Shown here piece by piece: positions 1 to 6,327 of a stretch of 10,658 nucleotides of DNA. Every line of letters starts with the position of its first letter. Position 1 is the stretch's first letter. Under the pieces are notes generated by a model that was not told where the DNA came from, searched no databases, and was given only the letters and a program-made list of their open reading frames with translations. The stretch comes from Methylococcaceae bacterium (GTDB lineage: Bacteria; Pseudomonadota; Gammaproteobacteria; Methylococcales; Methylomonadaceae): the NCBI GenBank assembly GCA_947484105.1, contig CANKON010000026.1, positions 1 to 10,658 on the forward strand, given 5' to 3'. The position numbers were made by a program, and so were the translations under genes.

Positions 1-1
1 A

Positions 2-427
2 TTACACGATTTAACTCTCGCGCCTCGAATTACTGCTGAAATTGAACGCACTGCAGCGGTCAAGGGAATGCTCGAAGGCGAATTAAAAAGTGCGGGCTAT
101 CAAATTATTCCCATTCAATTAGACGCACAACGCTACGCAAATAGCGGTGTTGGTTATCTTTTTGACCATTATGATGTTGCGGCAGAATTAGCAAAAAAAG
201 TGGGCGCAGATTACATTTTAGTCGGGCGTTTGCACAAACCGAGTTTTTTATTCGCGTATTTGATGGGGCATTTGGTTAAAGCTGATAACGCGGCGTTACT
301 GGGTAATTTCATTGTCGAATCAAAAGGCGGCGATAAAAAATTAACCTTGAAAGGGGTTGAAACCTTGACGGTCAAAATTGATCAGCTTTTGGATAAGGCT
401 TACACGCCGCCTGAACCTAAGAAATGA
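2..427 (+). CDS. DUF2380/DUF3280-like protein, 3' part only
   Basis: The frame is open from the first complete codon of the window, so the 5' end and any signal peptide lie outside; the ATG at position 68 is internal rather than the likely start. About 141 residues are visible. The layout resembles small secreted DUF2380/DUF3280 proteins of Proteobacteria: a segment near '[16 protein letters not shown]', then '[22 protein letters not shown]', followed by a beta-rich part ending in a lysine/proline-rich tail (PPEPKK). The GADYILVG stretch is the most family-like piece. No catalytic motif is visible and the function is unknown. The stop codon overlaps the thyA start in an ATGA, implying co-transcription and translational coupling with thyA. 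The family call is from memory of the pattern and is moderately uncertain; the coding call is firm. Confidence 0.7.
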   Translation, partial: LHDLTLAPRITAEIERTAAVKGMLEGELKSAGYQIIPIQLDAQRYANSGVGYLFDHYDVAAELAKKVGADYILVGRLHKPSFLFAYLMGHLVKADNAALLGNFIVESKGGDKKLTLKGVETLTVKIDQLLDKAYTPPEPKK

Positions 428-1257
428 AAAATTATCTTGAACTCTTAAACAAATTACTCACTGACGGCACGCAAAAAGGCGACCGAACGGGAAACGGCAC
501 GTTGTCTATTTTCGGGCATCAAATGCGGTTTGATTTGGCGACAGGTTTTCCGCTTATCACCACCAAAAAAGTGCATTTAAAGTCGATTATTCATGAATTA
601 CTTTGGTTTTTGAATGGCGATACAAATAACAATTTACTCGAAGAAAAAGGCGTTTCAATTTGGCGTGAATGGAGTGACGACAATGGTGAATTGGGCGCAA
701 TTTATGGCAAACAATGGCGGTCATGGGAAACACCAAATGGCGAAACGATAGACCAAATTTCTCAAGTCATTGAACAGTTAAGAACCAATCCAAATAGCCG
801 CCGTATTATCATTTCTGCGTGGAATGTTGCGGATTTGCCTGATGAAAAAATCAGCCCTCAAGAAAATGTCGCAAACGGCAAAATGGCTCTCGCGCCCTGT
901 CACGCTTTTTTTCAGTTTTATGTTGCAAATAACAAACTTTCTTGCCAACTTTATCAGCGTAGTTGCGATACCTTTATCGGCGTGCCGTTCAACATTGCCA
1001 GCTATGCGTTGCTCACAATGATTATTGCTCAACAATGTGATTTAGAATTGGGAGAATTTGTGTGGACGGGCGGCGATGTGCATTTGTATTTGAATCATCT
1101 TGAGCAAGCTAAAACGCAATTACAACGCACGCCTAGAGCTTTGCCGACGATGAAAATTAAACGCAAACCCGTTTCAATTTTTGATTACCGCTACGATGAT
1201 TTTGAACTAATTGGCTACGATGCCGATACCCATATCTCAGCCCCGATTGCTATTTGA
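424..1257 (+). CDS. thyA: thymidylate synthase ThyA
   Basis: Makes dTMP from dUMP with 5,10-methylenetetrahydrofolate, giving dihydrofolate; cytosolic homodimer. The protein is 277 residues and aligns with E. coli ThyA (264) end to end. Visible motifs are the phosphate-binding Arg21 in DRTGNGT, the dimer and folate region [22 protein letters not shown] (42-62), the catalytic nucleophile Cys159 in [19 protein letters not shown] (175-182), the dUMP-binding Asn190 in GVPFNIASY, and a C-terminus ending in PIAI. The length excess over E. coli is one insertion of about 13 residues (roughly 139-152, around [14 protein letters not shown]) just before the catalytic loop; such inserts occur in some ThyA lineages. 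The ATG overlaps the upstream stop by four bases and no strong Shine-Dalgarno is seen, so translation is probably coupled. folA, a common neighbour of thyA, is not in the window. Confidence 0.97.
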   Translation: MKNYLELLNKLLTDGTQKGDRTGNGTLSIFGHQMRFDLATGFPLITTKKVHLKSIIHELLWFLNGDTNNNLLEEKGVSIWREWSDDNGELGAIYGKQWRSWETPNGETIDQISQVIEQLRTNPNSRRIIISAWNVADLPDEKISPQENVANGKMALAPCHAFFQFYVANNKLSCQLYQRSCDTFIGVPFNIASYALLTMIIAQQCDLELGEFVWTGGDVHLYLNHLEQAKTQLQRTPRALPTMKIKRKPVSIFDYRYDDFELIGYDADTHISAPIAI

Positions 1258-1271
1258 GAGATTTTCTTGTG

Positions 1272-2294
1272 ATGACTTTCCGCCGATTATTCGTTTTATT
1301 TCTGCTGCTTTTATTGGCAGGTTGCGCGTCTGAGCCAGTCATTCGTCCTAGCAAACCCACGCCAGTTGATACGGGTAGAATTCCTGATTATGTCGAAGCG
1401 CGTCCGATTATGGGAATTTATGCAAATCAACCAGCTGTTACAGCTTTCGTGCAGCACATGGTTCACGATTACGGTTTTTCAGAAGATTATTTGAATGGGT
1501 TATTTTCGCAAGCAAACAAACTCGATTCGGTGTTGCGCTTAGAAGTTGATCCGTTTGTGCCACCCAAACCCAAATATACAGGACCTGTTTCACCACAACC
1601 AGTTTTGCCGCCGAAGCCAAAACCAACATTGGGCTGGACAAGTTATCGCAAACAATTTCTGGATGATACACATATTAACAATGGTGTGAATTTTTGGCGA
1701 GCGAATGCCGAAGCCTTGCAACGCGCCAGCACGATGTATCACGTTGATCCAGAATACATTGTCGGCATTATTGGTGTGGAAACGTATTTCGGGCGAAACG
1801 TCGGTAAAACCAACACGTTTGATGCGTTAAGCACACTGTCATTTTTTACTTTGCGACGCGCTGAATACTTCACCAAAGAACTTGAAAACTTTTTGCTGAT
1901 GGCGAAAGAAGAAAACTACGAACCACGTAAAATTATTGGTTCATGGGCTGGGGCTTTAGGGTTGGGACAATTTATGCCCAAAAGTTTTCGCAAATTAGCA
2001 GTAGATTTTAACGGCGATGGCAAACGTGATTTGTGGAATCCTGTCGATGCAATTGGCAGTGTCGCGCACTATTTCAGCAATTCAGGCTGGCAATTTAACC
2101 AGCCTGTTGCTACGCCAATCAATGGCGATATTGATGACGAATACATCATTTTAGGGACGGATAATGGCAGCCAATTTTGGGCAATCGGCAGTAATTTCAA
2201 CACTATCAAAAAGTACAACAGTAGCAACAAATATGCGATGGCTGTTCATCAACTTGGGCAATCCATTAAGCAACGTTACTTGCTCTCAAAATAA
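1272..2294 (+). CDS. mltB: membrane-bound lytic murein transglycosylase B (MltB)
   Basis: Outer-membrane lipoprotein that cleaves the MurNAc-GlcNAc bond of peptidoglycan to give 1,6-anhydroMurNAc ends. I choose ATG 1272 (340 residues) because it gives a compact lipoprotein signal: MTFRR, a leucine-rich core, and lipobox LAGC with Cys18 as the lipidated residue. A TTG at 1254 overlapping the thyA stop would add six residues and cannot be excluded. The catalytic Glu is Glu170 in GIIGVETYFGR, followed by the family blocks DALSTLSFF, RRAEYF, and GALGLGQFMPKSF. DFNGDGKRDLW (from about residue 245) matches the EF-hand-like calcium site described for E. coli Slt35/MltB. A proline-rich stretch at about 93-120 (VPPKPK, PVLPPKPKP) separates the N-terminal part from the catalytic core. 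It lies in the thyA-thiL-pgpA run, three bases before thiL. Confidence 0.95.
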   Translation: MTFRRLFVLFLLLLLAGCASEPVIRPSKPTPVDTGRIPDYVEARPIMGIYANQPAVTAFVQHMVHDYGFSEDYLNGLFSQANKLDSVLRLEVDPFVPPKPKYTGPVSPQPVLPPKPKPTLGWTSYRKQFLDDTHINNGVNFWRANAEALQRASTMYHVDPEYIVGIIGVETYFGRNVGKTNTFDALSTLSFFTLRRAEYFTKELENFLLMAKEENYEPRKIIGSWAGALGLGQFMPKSFRKLAVDFNGDGKRDLWNPVDAIGSVAHYFSNSGWQFNQPVATPINGDIDDEYIILGTDNGSQFWAIGSNFNTIKKYNSSNKYAMAVHQLGQSIKQRYLLSK

Positions 2295-2297
2295 ATT

Positions 2298-3224
2298 ATG
2301 CTGACCGAGTTTTCGTTAATCGACAGGTTTTTCAAGAACCTGCCAAAAAATCCCGAAACACGTTTGGGAATTGGCGACGACTGCGCGTTGTTGTCTATTC
2401 CGCCAGGTTACGAATTAGCGATTACGACTGACACAATGGTCGAAGGCGTGCATTTTTTTGTCGGTGCAAATCCCGCTCAAGTAGGGCATAAATTATTAGC
2501 GGTAAATTTGAGCGATTTAGCGGCAATGGGCGCAACGCCGATTGCAGTCACATTGGCATTAACGTTGCCGAATGTGGATGAAAATTGGCTCGGAGAATTT
2601 TCCGCAGGTTTTTTAAAACTCGCGCAAATGTATAACGTGGATTTAATTGGTGGCGATACGACAAAAGGCGCGTTGACATTGACTGTGCAAGCCATCGGTT
2701 TGGTGCCGTGGCAACAGTCATTAAAGCGTTCGACCGCCAAAGTTGGCGATTTAATTTATATGACTGGATTATTGGGCGAAGCGGGTTTGGGTTTAAAAAT
2801 GATGCAAGGTTATCGTTGTGACGCTGAAAATGCGTTAGTGCGTTTTCATGAGCCAATTCCCCGCATTGAAACAGGGTTAGCATTACGAAAAATTGCGAGT
2901 GCGTGCATTGATATTTCAGATGGATTAGCGAGCGATTTAGGACACATCTTGCTACAAAGTGGCGTTGGTGCGACGTTAGATTTTGACAAACTACCACTGT
3001 CTGACGATGTGAAAAATTACATTCAAAATACAGGTGATACCTTGATGCCCCTGATTTCAGGTGATGATTACGAATTATGTTTTACGGTTCCCGCACGGTT
3101 CGCAAATCGTGTTCCTAAAAATTGCACGGCGATTGGAATAATTGAATCAGAATCAGGTTTGCGTTTGAAAAAAGCAGGGCAAATCGAAACATTAACAGAG
3201 AAAGGTTATGAACATTTTTCTTGA
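2298..3224 (+). CDS. thiL: thiamine-monophosphate kinase ThiL
   Basis: Phosphorylates thiamine monophosphate with ATP to thiamine diphosphate, the last step of de novo cofactor synthesis; cytosolic. The 308 residues are close to the usual length (E. coli about 325). It has the PurM/ThiL ATP-binding fold signatures in order: EFSLIDRFF at 4-12, GIGDDCALL at 25-32 (metal-binding Asp pair), TTDTMVEGVHFF at 43-54, LAVNLSDLAAMGATP at 67-81, IGGDTTKG at 117-124, DISDGLASDLGHI at 205-217, and SGDDYELCFT at 254-263. All the acidic metal-binding positions expected for the family are present. It starts three bases after mltB with no clear Shine-Dalgarno, which suggests coupling, and overlaps pgpA by 17 bases. 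The thiL-pgpA pairing matches the nusB-thiL-pgpA order of E. coli, but nusB is absent here. No TPP riboswitch is seen upstream. Confidence 0.96.
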   Translation: MLTEFSLIDRFFKNLPKNPETRLGIGDDCALLSIPPGYELAITTDTMVEGVHFFVGANPAQVGHKLLAVNLSDLAAMGATPIAVTLALTLPNVDENWLGEFSAGFLKLAQMYNVDLIGGDTTKGALTLTVQAIGLVPWQQSLKRSTAKVGDLIYMTGLLGEAGLGLKMMQGYRCDAENALVRFHEPIPRIETGLALRKIASACIDISDGLASDLGHILLQSGVGATLDFDKLPLSDDVKNYIQNTGDTLMPLISGDDYELCFTVPARFANRVPKNCTAIGIIESESGLRLKKAGQIETLTEKGYEHFS

Positions 3225-3723
3225 AAATTACGGCAAAAATCGTCTCACTTGCAAAATGATTTTGACGAATCCGATTTTATTTTTAGCGTTTGGTTTTGGT
3301 TCTGGGTTGGTTAAGAAAGCACCAGGGACGTGCGGCACGTTGGCGGCGATTCCTGTTTATTTATTGTTGGCACAAACACCGTTTGCGATTTACAGCATTT
3401 TCACGATTATTTCGATTTTTGTCGGAATTAAAATTTGTGGCGACGCGGCGGATTTTCTCGGTGAACACGATTTTAATGGCATTGTGTGGGATGAAATTGC
3501 AGGTTATTTAATTACGTTGTGGTTTGTGCCATTGAGTTGGCAAGCGGTGATTTTGGGTTTTGTGTTATTTCGATTTTTCGACATTTTGAAACCTTTTCCG
3601 ATTAAATGGATTGATAAACACGTTCACGGCGGATTGGGAATTATGCTGGACGATGTTTTGGCAGGTTTTGCGGCAGCGGGATTACTGTTTGCATGTGAAT
3701 CATTTGGATTCTTTTTACCCTAA
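3208..3723 (+). CDS. pgpA: phosphatidylglycerophosphatase A (PgpA)
   Basis: Removes the phosphate from phosphatidylglycerol phosphate to give phosphatidylglycerol; integral inner-membrane protein. The 171 residues match the family length. Conserved blocks are GFGSGLVKKAPGTCGTLAA (29-47), IVWDEIAGYLITL (92-104; Asp95 and Glu96), FRFFDILKPFPIKWID (121-136) and HGGLGIMLDDVLAG (140-153; Asp148 and Asp149). The acidic residues fit the metal-dependent PgpA mechanism. Hydrophobic segments cluster at about 45-75, 100-122 and 151-165. ATG 3208 is preferred because AGAAAGG lies two bases upstream of it; the downstream ATG 3256 has no such site. The start lies inside the end of thiL (17-base overlap), the same close linkage as in enteric bacteria. 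It is the last gene of the packed run, and a new promoter follows. Confidence 0.95.
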   Translation: MNIFLENYGKNRLTCKMILTNPILFLAFGFGSGLVKKAPGTCGTLAAIPVYLLLAQTPFAIYSIFTIISIFVGIKICGDAADFLGEHDFNGIVWDEIAGYLITLWFVPLSWQAVILGFVLFRFFDILKPFPIKWIDKHVHGGLGIMLDDVLAGFAAAGLLFACESFGFFLP

Positions 3724-3743
3724 AATTCAACAACTTCAAATTA

Positions 3744-3752
3744 TGCTACAAT
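3744..3752 (+). promoter_or_regulatory. candidate sigma-70 extended -10 promoter of cvfB
   Basis: TGCTACAAT is an extended -10 (TGn followed by TACAAT, 3747-3752) with a G+C-rich discriminator (CCGCGCC) right after it. The -35 region is poor: TTCAAC at 3726-3731 is only 15 bases away, as expected where an extended -10 carries recognition. The predicted start near 3759 gives a leader of about 30 bases to the cvfB ATG. GC-rich discriminators are known to make promoters sensitive to ppGpp; that this applies here is inference. Confidence 0.5.
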
Positions 3753-3788
3753 CCGCGCCATTCAATCGCTAACCTGCATTCCCAACTT

Positions 3789-4634
3789 ATGATTAACATT
3801 GGCAAAATAAACACGCTCAAGGTGAGCAAACAAGACAGCTCGGGCATTTATTTAAGTGACGAATCGGGTAAACAAGTTTTGTTGGTAGATAAAAAACCAC
3901 GCAAATTTGAATTAGACGAAAGCGTTGACGTTTTTGTTTATGTTGAGAGTGATGAAAATTTTTCAGCGACAACACAACTTCCATTCGCGCAAGTTGGCGA
4001 TATTGCCTATTTAGAAGTGGTGTCAGTTAATTATTACGGTGCATTTTTAGATTTGGGATTGACGAAAAATCTACTCGTTCCTTACAGTGAGCAACATCAC
4101 GAATTAGAAGTTGGTGAGTGGTATTTCTTCAAATTGTTTTTAGATGAAAAAGAGCGTTTGGTAGCCACAACAAAACTCAATCAATTCATCGCAGACGAAA
4201 TTGAAGAAGGTGATGATTTTACCGTGGGACAAAAAGTCAGTTTGTTGATTACAGACCAAACCGATTTGGGAATTAAAGCGATTGTGAATAATGCAGTTTG
4301 GGGGTTGCTTTATGAAAATGAGATTTTTCAAACCTTGCGAAAAGGGCAGCGCATCGATGGATTTATCAAAACAATTCGAGATGATTTGAAATTAGACTTA
4401 GTGTTGCACGAAGTTGGCTACAAAAAAGTCATGACATTGACGGATACGATTTTACAAATGTTGCATGAAAATGGTGGTGAATTAGCTGTTGGCGATAAAA
4501 GCGAACCTGATACGATTTATGCCTTATTTAGCGTCAGTAAAAAAGTCTTTAAGCAAGCGATTGGCGCATTGTATAAACAAAAACAAATTGAAATTGAAAA
4601 AAATGCCATTAGGTTAGTGAACTTCACAAGCTAA
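3789..4634 (+). CDS. cvfB: CvfB/YitL-family S1 RNA-binding protein
   Basis: At 281 residues this matches the CvfB (YitL) family: tandem S1-like OB folds followed by a C-terminal winged helix. Residues about 1-60 form a first OB-like unit. Residues about 64-130 form the clearest S1 domain (VGDIAYLEVVSVNYYGAFLD, then GLTKNLLVPYSE). Residues about 140-210 form a third, divergent unit (VGQKVSLLITDQTDLGIKAIVNN). Residues about 212-280 (DTIYALFSVSKKVFKQAIGALYKQ) resemble the winged helix. CvfB was described as an RNA-binding regulator of virulence factors in Staphylococcus; the role in Gram-negatives is not well defined, so the symbol marks family rather than proven function. ATG 3789 lacks an obvious Shine-Dalgarno, but the reading frame fits the family N-terminus. 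It is the first gene after the pgpA promoter break. Confidence 0.85.
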   Translation: MINIGKINTLKVSKQDSSGIYLSDESGKQVLLVDKKPRKFELDESVDVFVYVESDENFSATTQLPFAQVGDIAYLEVVSVNYYGAFLDLGLTKNLLVPYSEQHHELEVGEWYFFKLFLDEKERLVATTKLNQFIADEIEEGDDFTVGQKVSLLITDQTDLGIKAIVNNAVWGLLYENEIFQTLRKGQRIDGFIKTIRDDLKLDLVLHEVGYKKVMTLTDTILQMLHENGGELAVGDKSEPDTIYALFSVSKKVFKQAIGALYKQKQIEIEKNAIRLVNFTS

Positions 4635-4674
4635 AACATTTCATGTTTGGTTTTTATAGTTATTCTTCAGCCTT

Positions 4675-4680
4675 AGGAGG
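4675..4680 (+). promoter_or_regulatory. strong Shine-Dalgarno for the TTG-started gene at 4689
   Basis: AGGAGG is a perfect match to the anti-Shine-Dalgarno core and sits eight bases before TTG 4689. The same frame has a TAG at 4674-4676, so the start must lie downstream of it; the next candidate, ATG 4737, has only a weak site. This decides the start and makes the gene's translation signal the strongest in the window. Confidence 0.75.
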
Positions 4681-4688
4681 GACGAGTC

Positions 4689-5105
4689 TTGAAAGGACAC
4701 CTTAGAAAAAATTACGATAAAAAATTAGAGCCGTTAATGACTCAAGAATTCATTATCCAAGAAGCAAAAGCATTTTTACAAACGTTAGAAGATTTGCGTC
4801 TTGAAATTGTTGTGCGTGATGAGGCTTATGCGGTAGCTAAAAAAAGTAAAAAAAGTTCCGATATGGAGCATTATCATCATCTAGCCCGCGCACTGAGTCA
4901 CAAATGTTTGAATTACGGACGTGAATTGTGTGAATCTCCCATTCCACAATGGGTAGATAGTTACTTATCGAAAGAAAATACCGAAATTACACGGCACGCT
5001 TATGACGTTATTCGTAACAAAATGTGTACATCGTTAAGTGTGTTTGAACATGATTTAATTCCTTGCGCGAAAATACTAATTGATTTTGCGGAAGGGCGGC
5101 ATTAA
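4689..5105 (+). CDS. uncharacterised small protein, mostly helical
   Basis: I do not recognise this 138-residue protein. The start is TTG 4689, chosen for the AGGAGG eight bases upstream; the alternative ATG 4737 would remove 16 residues. The N-terminus is basic (KGHLRKNYDKK), then comes a predicted long helix (about 18-55, TQEFIIQEAKAFLQTLEDLR), a lysine/serine patch (KKSKKSS), and a His/Cys-containing segment (MEHYHHLARALSHKCLNYGRELCES, about 59-83). The rest is amphipathic helix ending in FAEGRH. There is no signal peptide or membrane segment, so it is probably cytosolic. Four cysteines and clustered histidines are visible but form no metal-site pattern I can name. It follows cvfB by 54 bases on the same strand and may share its transcript. 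It ends just before a strong terminator. Confidence 0.75.
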   Translation: MKGHLRKNYDKKLEPLMTQEFIIQEAKAFLQTLEDLRLEIVVRDEAYAVAKKSKKSSDMEHYHHLARALSHKCLNYGRELCESPIPQWVDSYLSKENTEITRHAYDVIRNKMCTSLSVFEHDLIPCAKILIDFAEGRH

Positions 5106-5120
5106 GTCTTTAATTGTTAC

Positions 5121-5158
5121 AAAAACCGCCTGTTGAATTTTCGATAGGCGGTTTTTTT
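5121..5158. terminator. bidirectional rho-independent terminator
   Basis: AAAAACCGCCT (5121-5131) pairs with AGGCGGTTTTT (5146-5156) around a 14-base loop, and T-rich sequence continues to 5158. The stem has a solid GC core (CCGCC/GGCGG) with an A-run on one side and a T-run on the other, so it can work on both strands. It lies between convergent genes (unknown gene on + ending at 5105, DUF2782 gene on - ending at 5173), exactly where a shared terminator is expected. Confidence 0.9.
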
Positions 5159-5172
5159 GTTGAGTGAAATTT

Positions 5173-5517
5173 TCACCATTCTAATACATTCCACATATTC
5201 ACCTCCGCGCCACGATCTAATTGATTGCTTCGTACATCCATTTTTCCGTCGCCATCTGTGTCACGCAAATAATACGGCAAACCCACATCAGGCGTGACTT
5301 TAACCATGTACAATTTTCCATTACGACGATATTCTTGAATCGTTTTTTTGCCTTTACGGACAATCGTAATATCAGGCTCTAAATTTTCGCCACTTTTTAC
5401 TTGCTTAGGTGATTCGGGAACGTCTGGAACGCTTTCTAAACGCGGTGGTGCATCATCTTCAACCGCGTTTGCAATAAATGGCAATGCCAATAAACTCACT
5501 AAAATTAAACGACGCAT
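5173..5517 (-). CDS. secreted DUF2782 family protein
   Basis: A 114-residue protein with a Sec signal peptide: MRRLILVSLLALPFIANA with likely cleavage after Ala18. The mature part starts with a proline-rich acidic linker and then shows the DUF2782 pattern: EPDITIVRKGKKTIQEYRRNG, KLYMVKVTP, PYYLRDTDGDGKMDVR, and a C-terminal W-containing end (MWNVLEW). The family is of unknown function, common in Gammaproteobacteria and often found near polA. DTDGDGKMD (86-94) has the D-x-D-x-D-G-x-x-D spacing of an EF-hand-like calcium loop; binding is inferred, not shown. The start has AGAGAAA a few bases upstream on the minus strand. It lies 63 bases downstream of ribA on the same strand with no clear promoter or terminator between, so a ribA-DUF2782 transcript is plausible. 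Confidence 0.88.
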   Translation of the reverse strand: MRRLILVSLLALPFIANAVEDDAPPRLESVPDVPESPKQVKSGENLEPDITIVRKGKKTIQEYRRNGKLYMVKVTPDVGLPYYLRDTDGDGKMDVRSNQLDRGAEVNMWNVLEW

Positions 5518-5580
5518 AATTTTTCTCTGTTAAAAGTGGAAGGTTTTTTTAAGCATAAACTTGAATTCATCAACGAGTTT

Positions 5581-6192
5581 TTACGATTCACAGTAATCTT
5601 CGCTAAATAAATGTGCCATTTTCACTGCTTTGGTTTTTAAGTAATCGACGTTGTCAAGATTAGACGCTATTTCGAGTGGTAATCGTGCCACTACGTCGAT
5701 GCCTAAGGCTGTTAGCGCATCAATTTTTGCGGGATTATTCGTGAGCAACGCGACAGAATGCACGTTTAAATCGTTTAAAATAGCCGCAGCCACATCGTAT
5801 TCGCGCTCGTCGGCTAAATGTCCTAACGCTAAATTTGCGTCTACGGTATCAAGCCCATTATCTTGCAAATTATAGGCTTTTAATTTATCGAACAAGCCAA
5901 TACCGCGTCCTTCTTGACGTAAATAAATGACTACGCCACAGCCTGCAGTTTCGACAAATTGCATAGCCCGTGTTAATTGCTCACCGCAATCACAACGTCG
6001 TGAACCAAAAATGTCACCTGTTAAACATTCAGAATGCACACGCACTGGCACATTTTCTTGTTCCGCAACGTTGCCTTTTACTAAAGCTAAATGCTCTTTG
6101 TCGTCTTGATTGGTTTGATAGTAATGCAGCATAAAATCGCCGTTTTGGGTCGGCAATCGCGCTTGCAGAGTTTTTTTAAATTCTAAATTCAC
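5581..6192 (-). CDS. ribA: GTP cyclohydrolase II RibA
   Basis: Opens GTP to 2,5-diamino-6-ribosylamino-4(3H)-pyrimidinone 5'-phosphate, formate and pyrophosphate, the first committed step of riboflavin synthesis; cytosolic zinc enzyme. The 203 residues match stand-alone RibA (E. coli 196), so this is not a RibBA fusion. The zinc ligands Cys56, Cys67 and Cys69 lie in RVHSECLTGD and RRCDCGEQL. GTP-binding and catalytic blocks follow: YLRQEGRGIGL (90-100), YNLQDNGLDTVDANLALG (107-124), LADERE (Asp128 and Arg130), LLTNNPAK, and a C-terminal YLKTKAVKMAHL. The start is GTG 6192 on the minus strand. AGG at about 12 bases upstream is a distant, weak Shine-Dalgarno, but the N-terminus then lines up with E. 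coli RibA. No FMN riboswitch fits in the short upstream region. It is divergent from purT. Confidence 0.96.
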   Translation of the reverse strand: MNLEFKKTLQARLPTQNGDFMLHYYQTNQDDKEHLALVKGNVAEQENVPVRVHSECLTGDIFGSRRCDCGEQLTRAMQFVETAGCGVVIYLRQEGRGIGLFDKLKAYNLQDNGLDTVDANLALGHLADEREYDVAAAILNDLNVHSVALLTNNPAKIDALTALGIDVVARLPLEIASNLDNVDYLKTKAVKMAHLFSEDYCES

Positions 6193-6284
6193 GTTTTTAA
6201 TTTTACCTAAAATGACGGGATACTTATGTTGTAGCGATTGACGGCTATTTTAGCGTAAAAGCGGCGGGGGTTACATTTAAGCCT

Positions 6285-6290
6285 TATAAT
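6285..6290 (+). promoter_or_regulatory. candidate -10 box of the purT promoter
   Basis: A perfect TATAAT lies 37 bases before the purT ATG, followed by ACGCACC as a fairly GC-rich discriminator. The spot expected for a -35 (about 6262-6267, CGGCGG) is not a match; it falls in a GC-rich patch (GCGGCGGGGG, 6261-6270) that stands out in this AT-rich DNA. The promoter may therefore need an activator or upstream contacts; that is inference. The 135-base divergent region also holds a short palindrome GCTATTTTAGC (6244-6254). No good PurR box is seen. Confidence 0.5.
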
Positions 6291-6327
6291 ACGCACCATA
6301 ACAATCTTTAATTTAGAGGCAAAAATT

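Noticed and set aside
68..70. ATG as the start of the first gene
   Set aside because: The frame is open upstream to the window edge and the residues there look like part of the same protein, so the true start is outside.
2548..2997. 149-codon minus-strand frame inside thiL
   Set aside because: It lies wholly within a strongly conserved ThiL coding region, overlaps another antisense frame, and codes no recognisable domain.
4634..4656. AAACAT-TTC-ATGTTT hairpin followed by T-run after cvfB as a terminator
   Set aside because: The stem has only one GC pair in six, so it is too weak; transcription probably continues into the gene at 4689.
6193..6327. FMN riboswitch before ribA or PurR operator before purT
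   Set aside because: The 135-base divergent region is too short for an FMN riboswitch plus promoter and lacks its conserved blocks. No ACGCAAACGTTTNC-like PurR site is visible. The palindrome GCTATTTTAGC is too short to assign.
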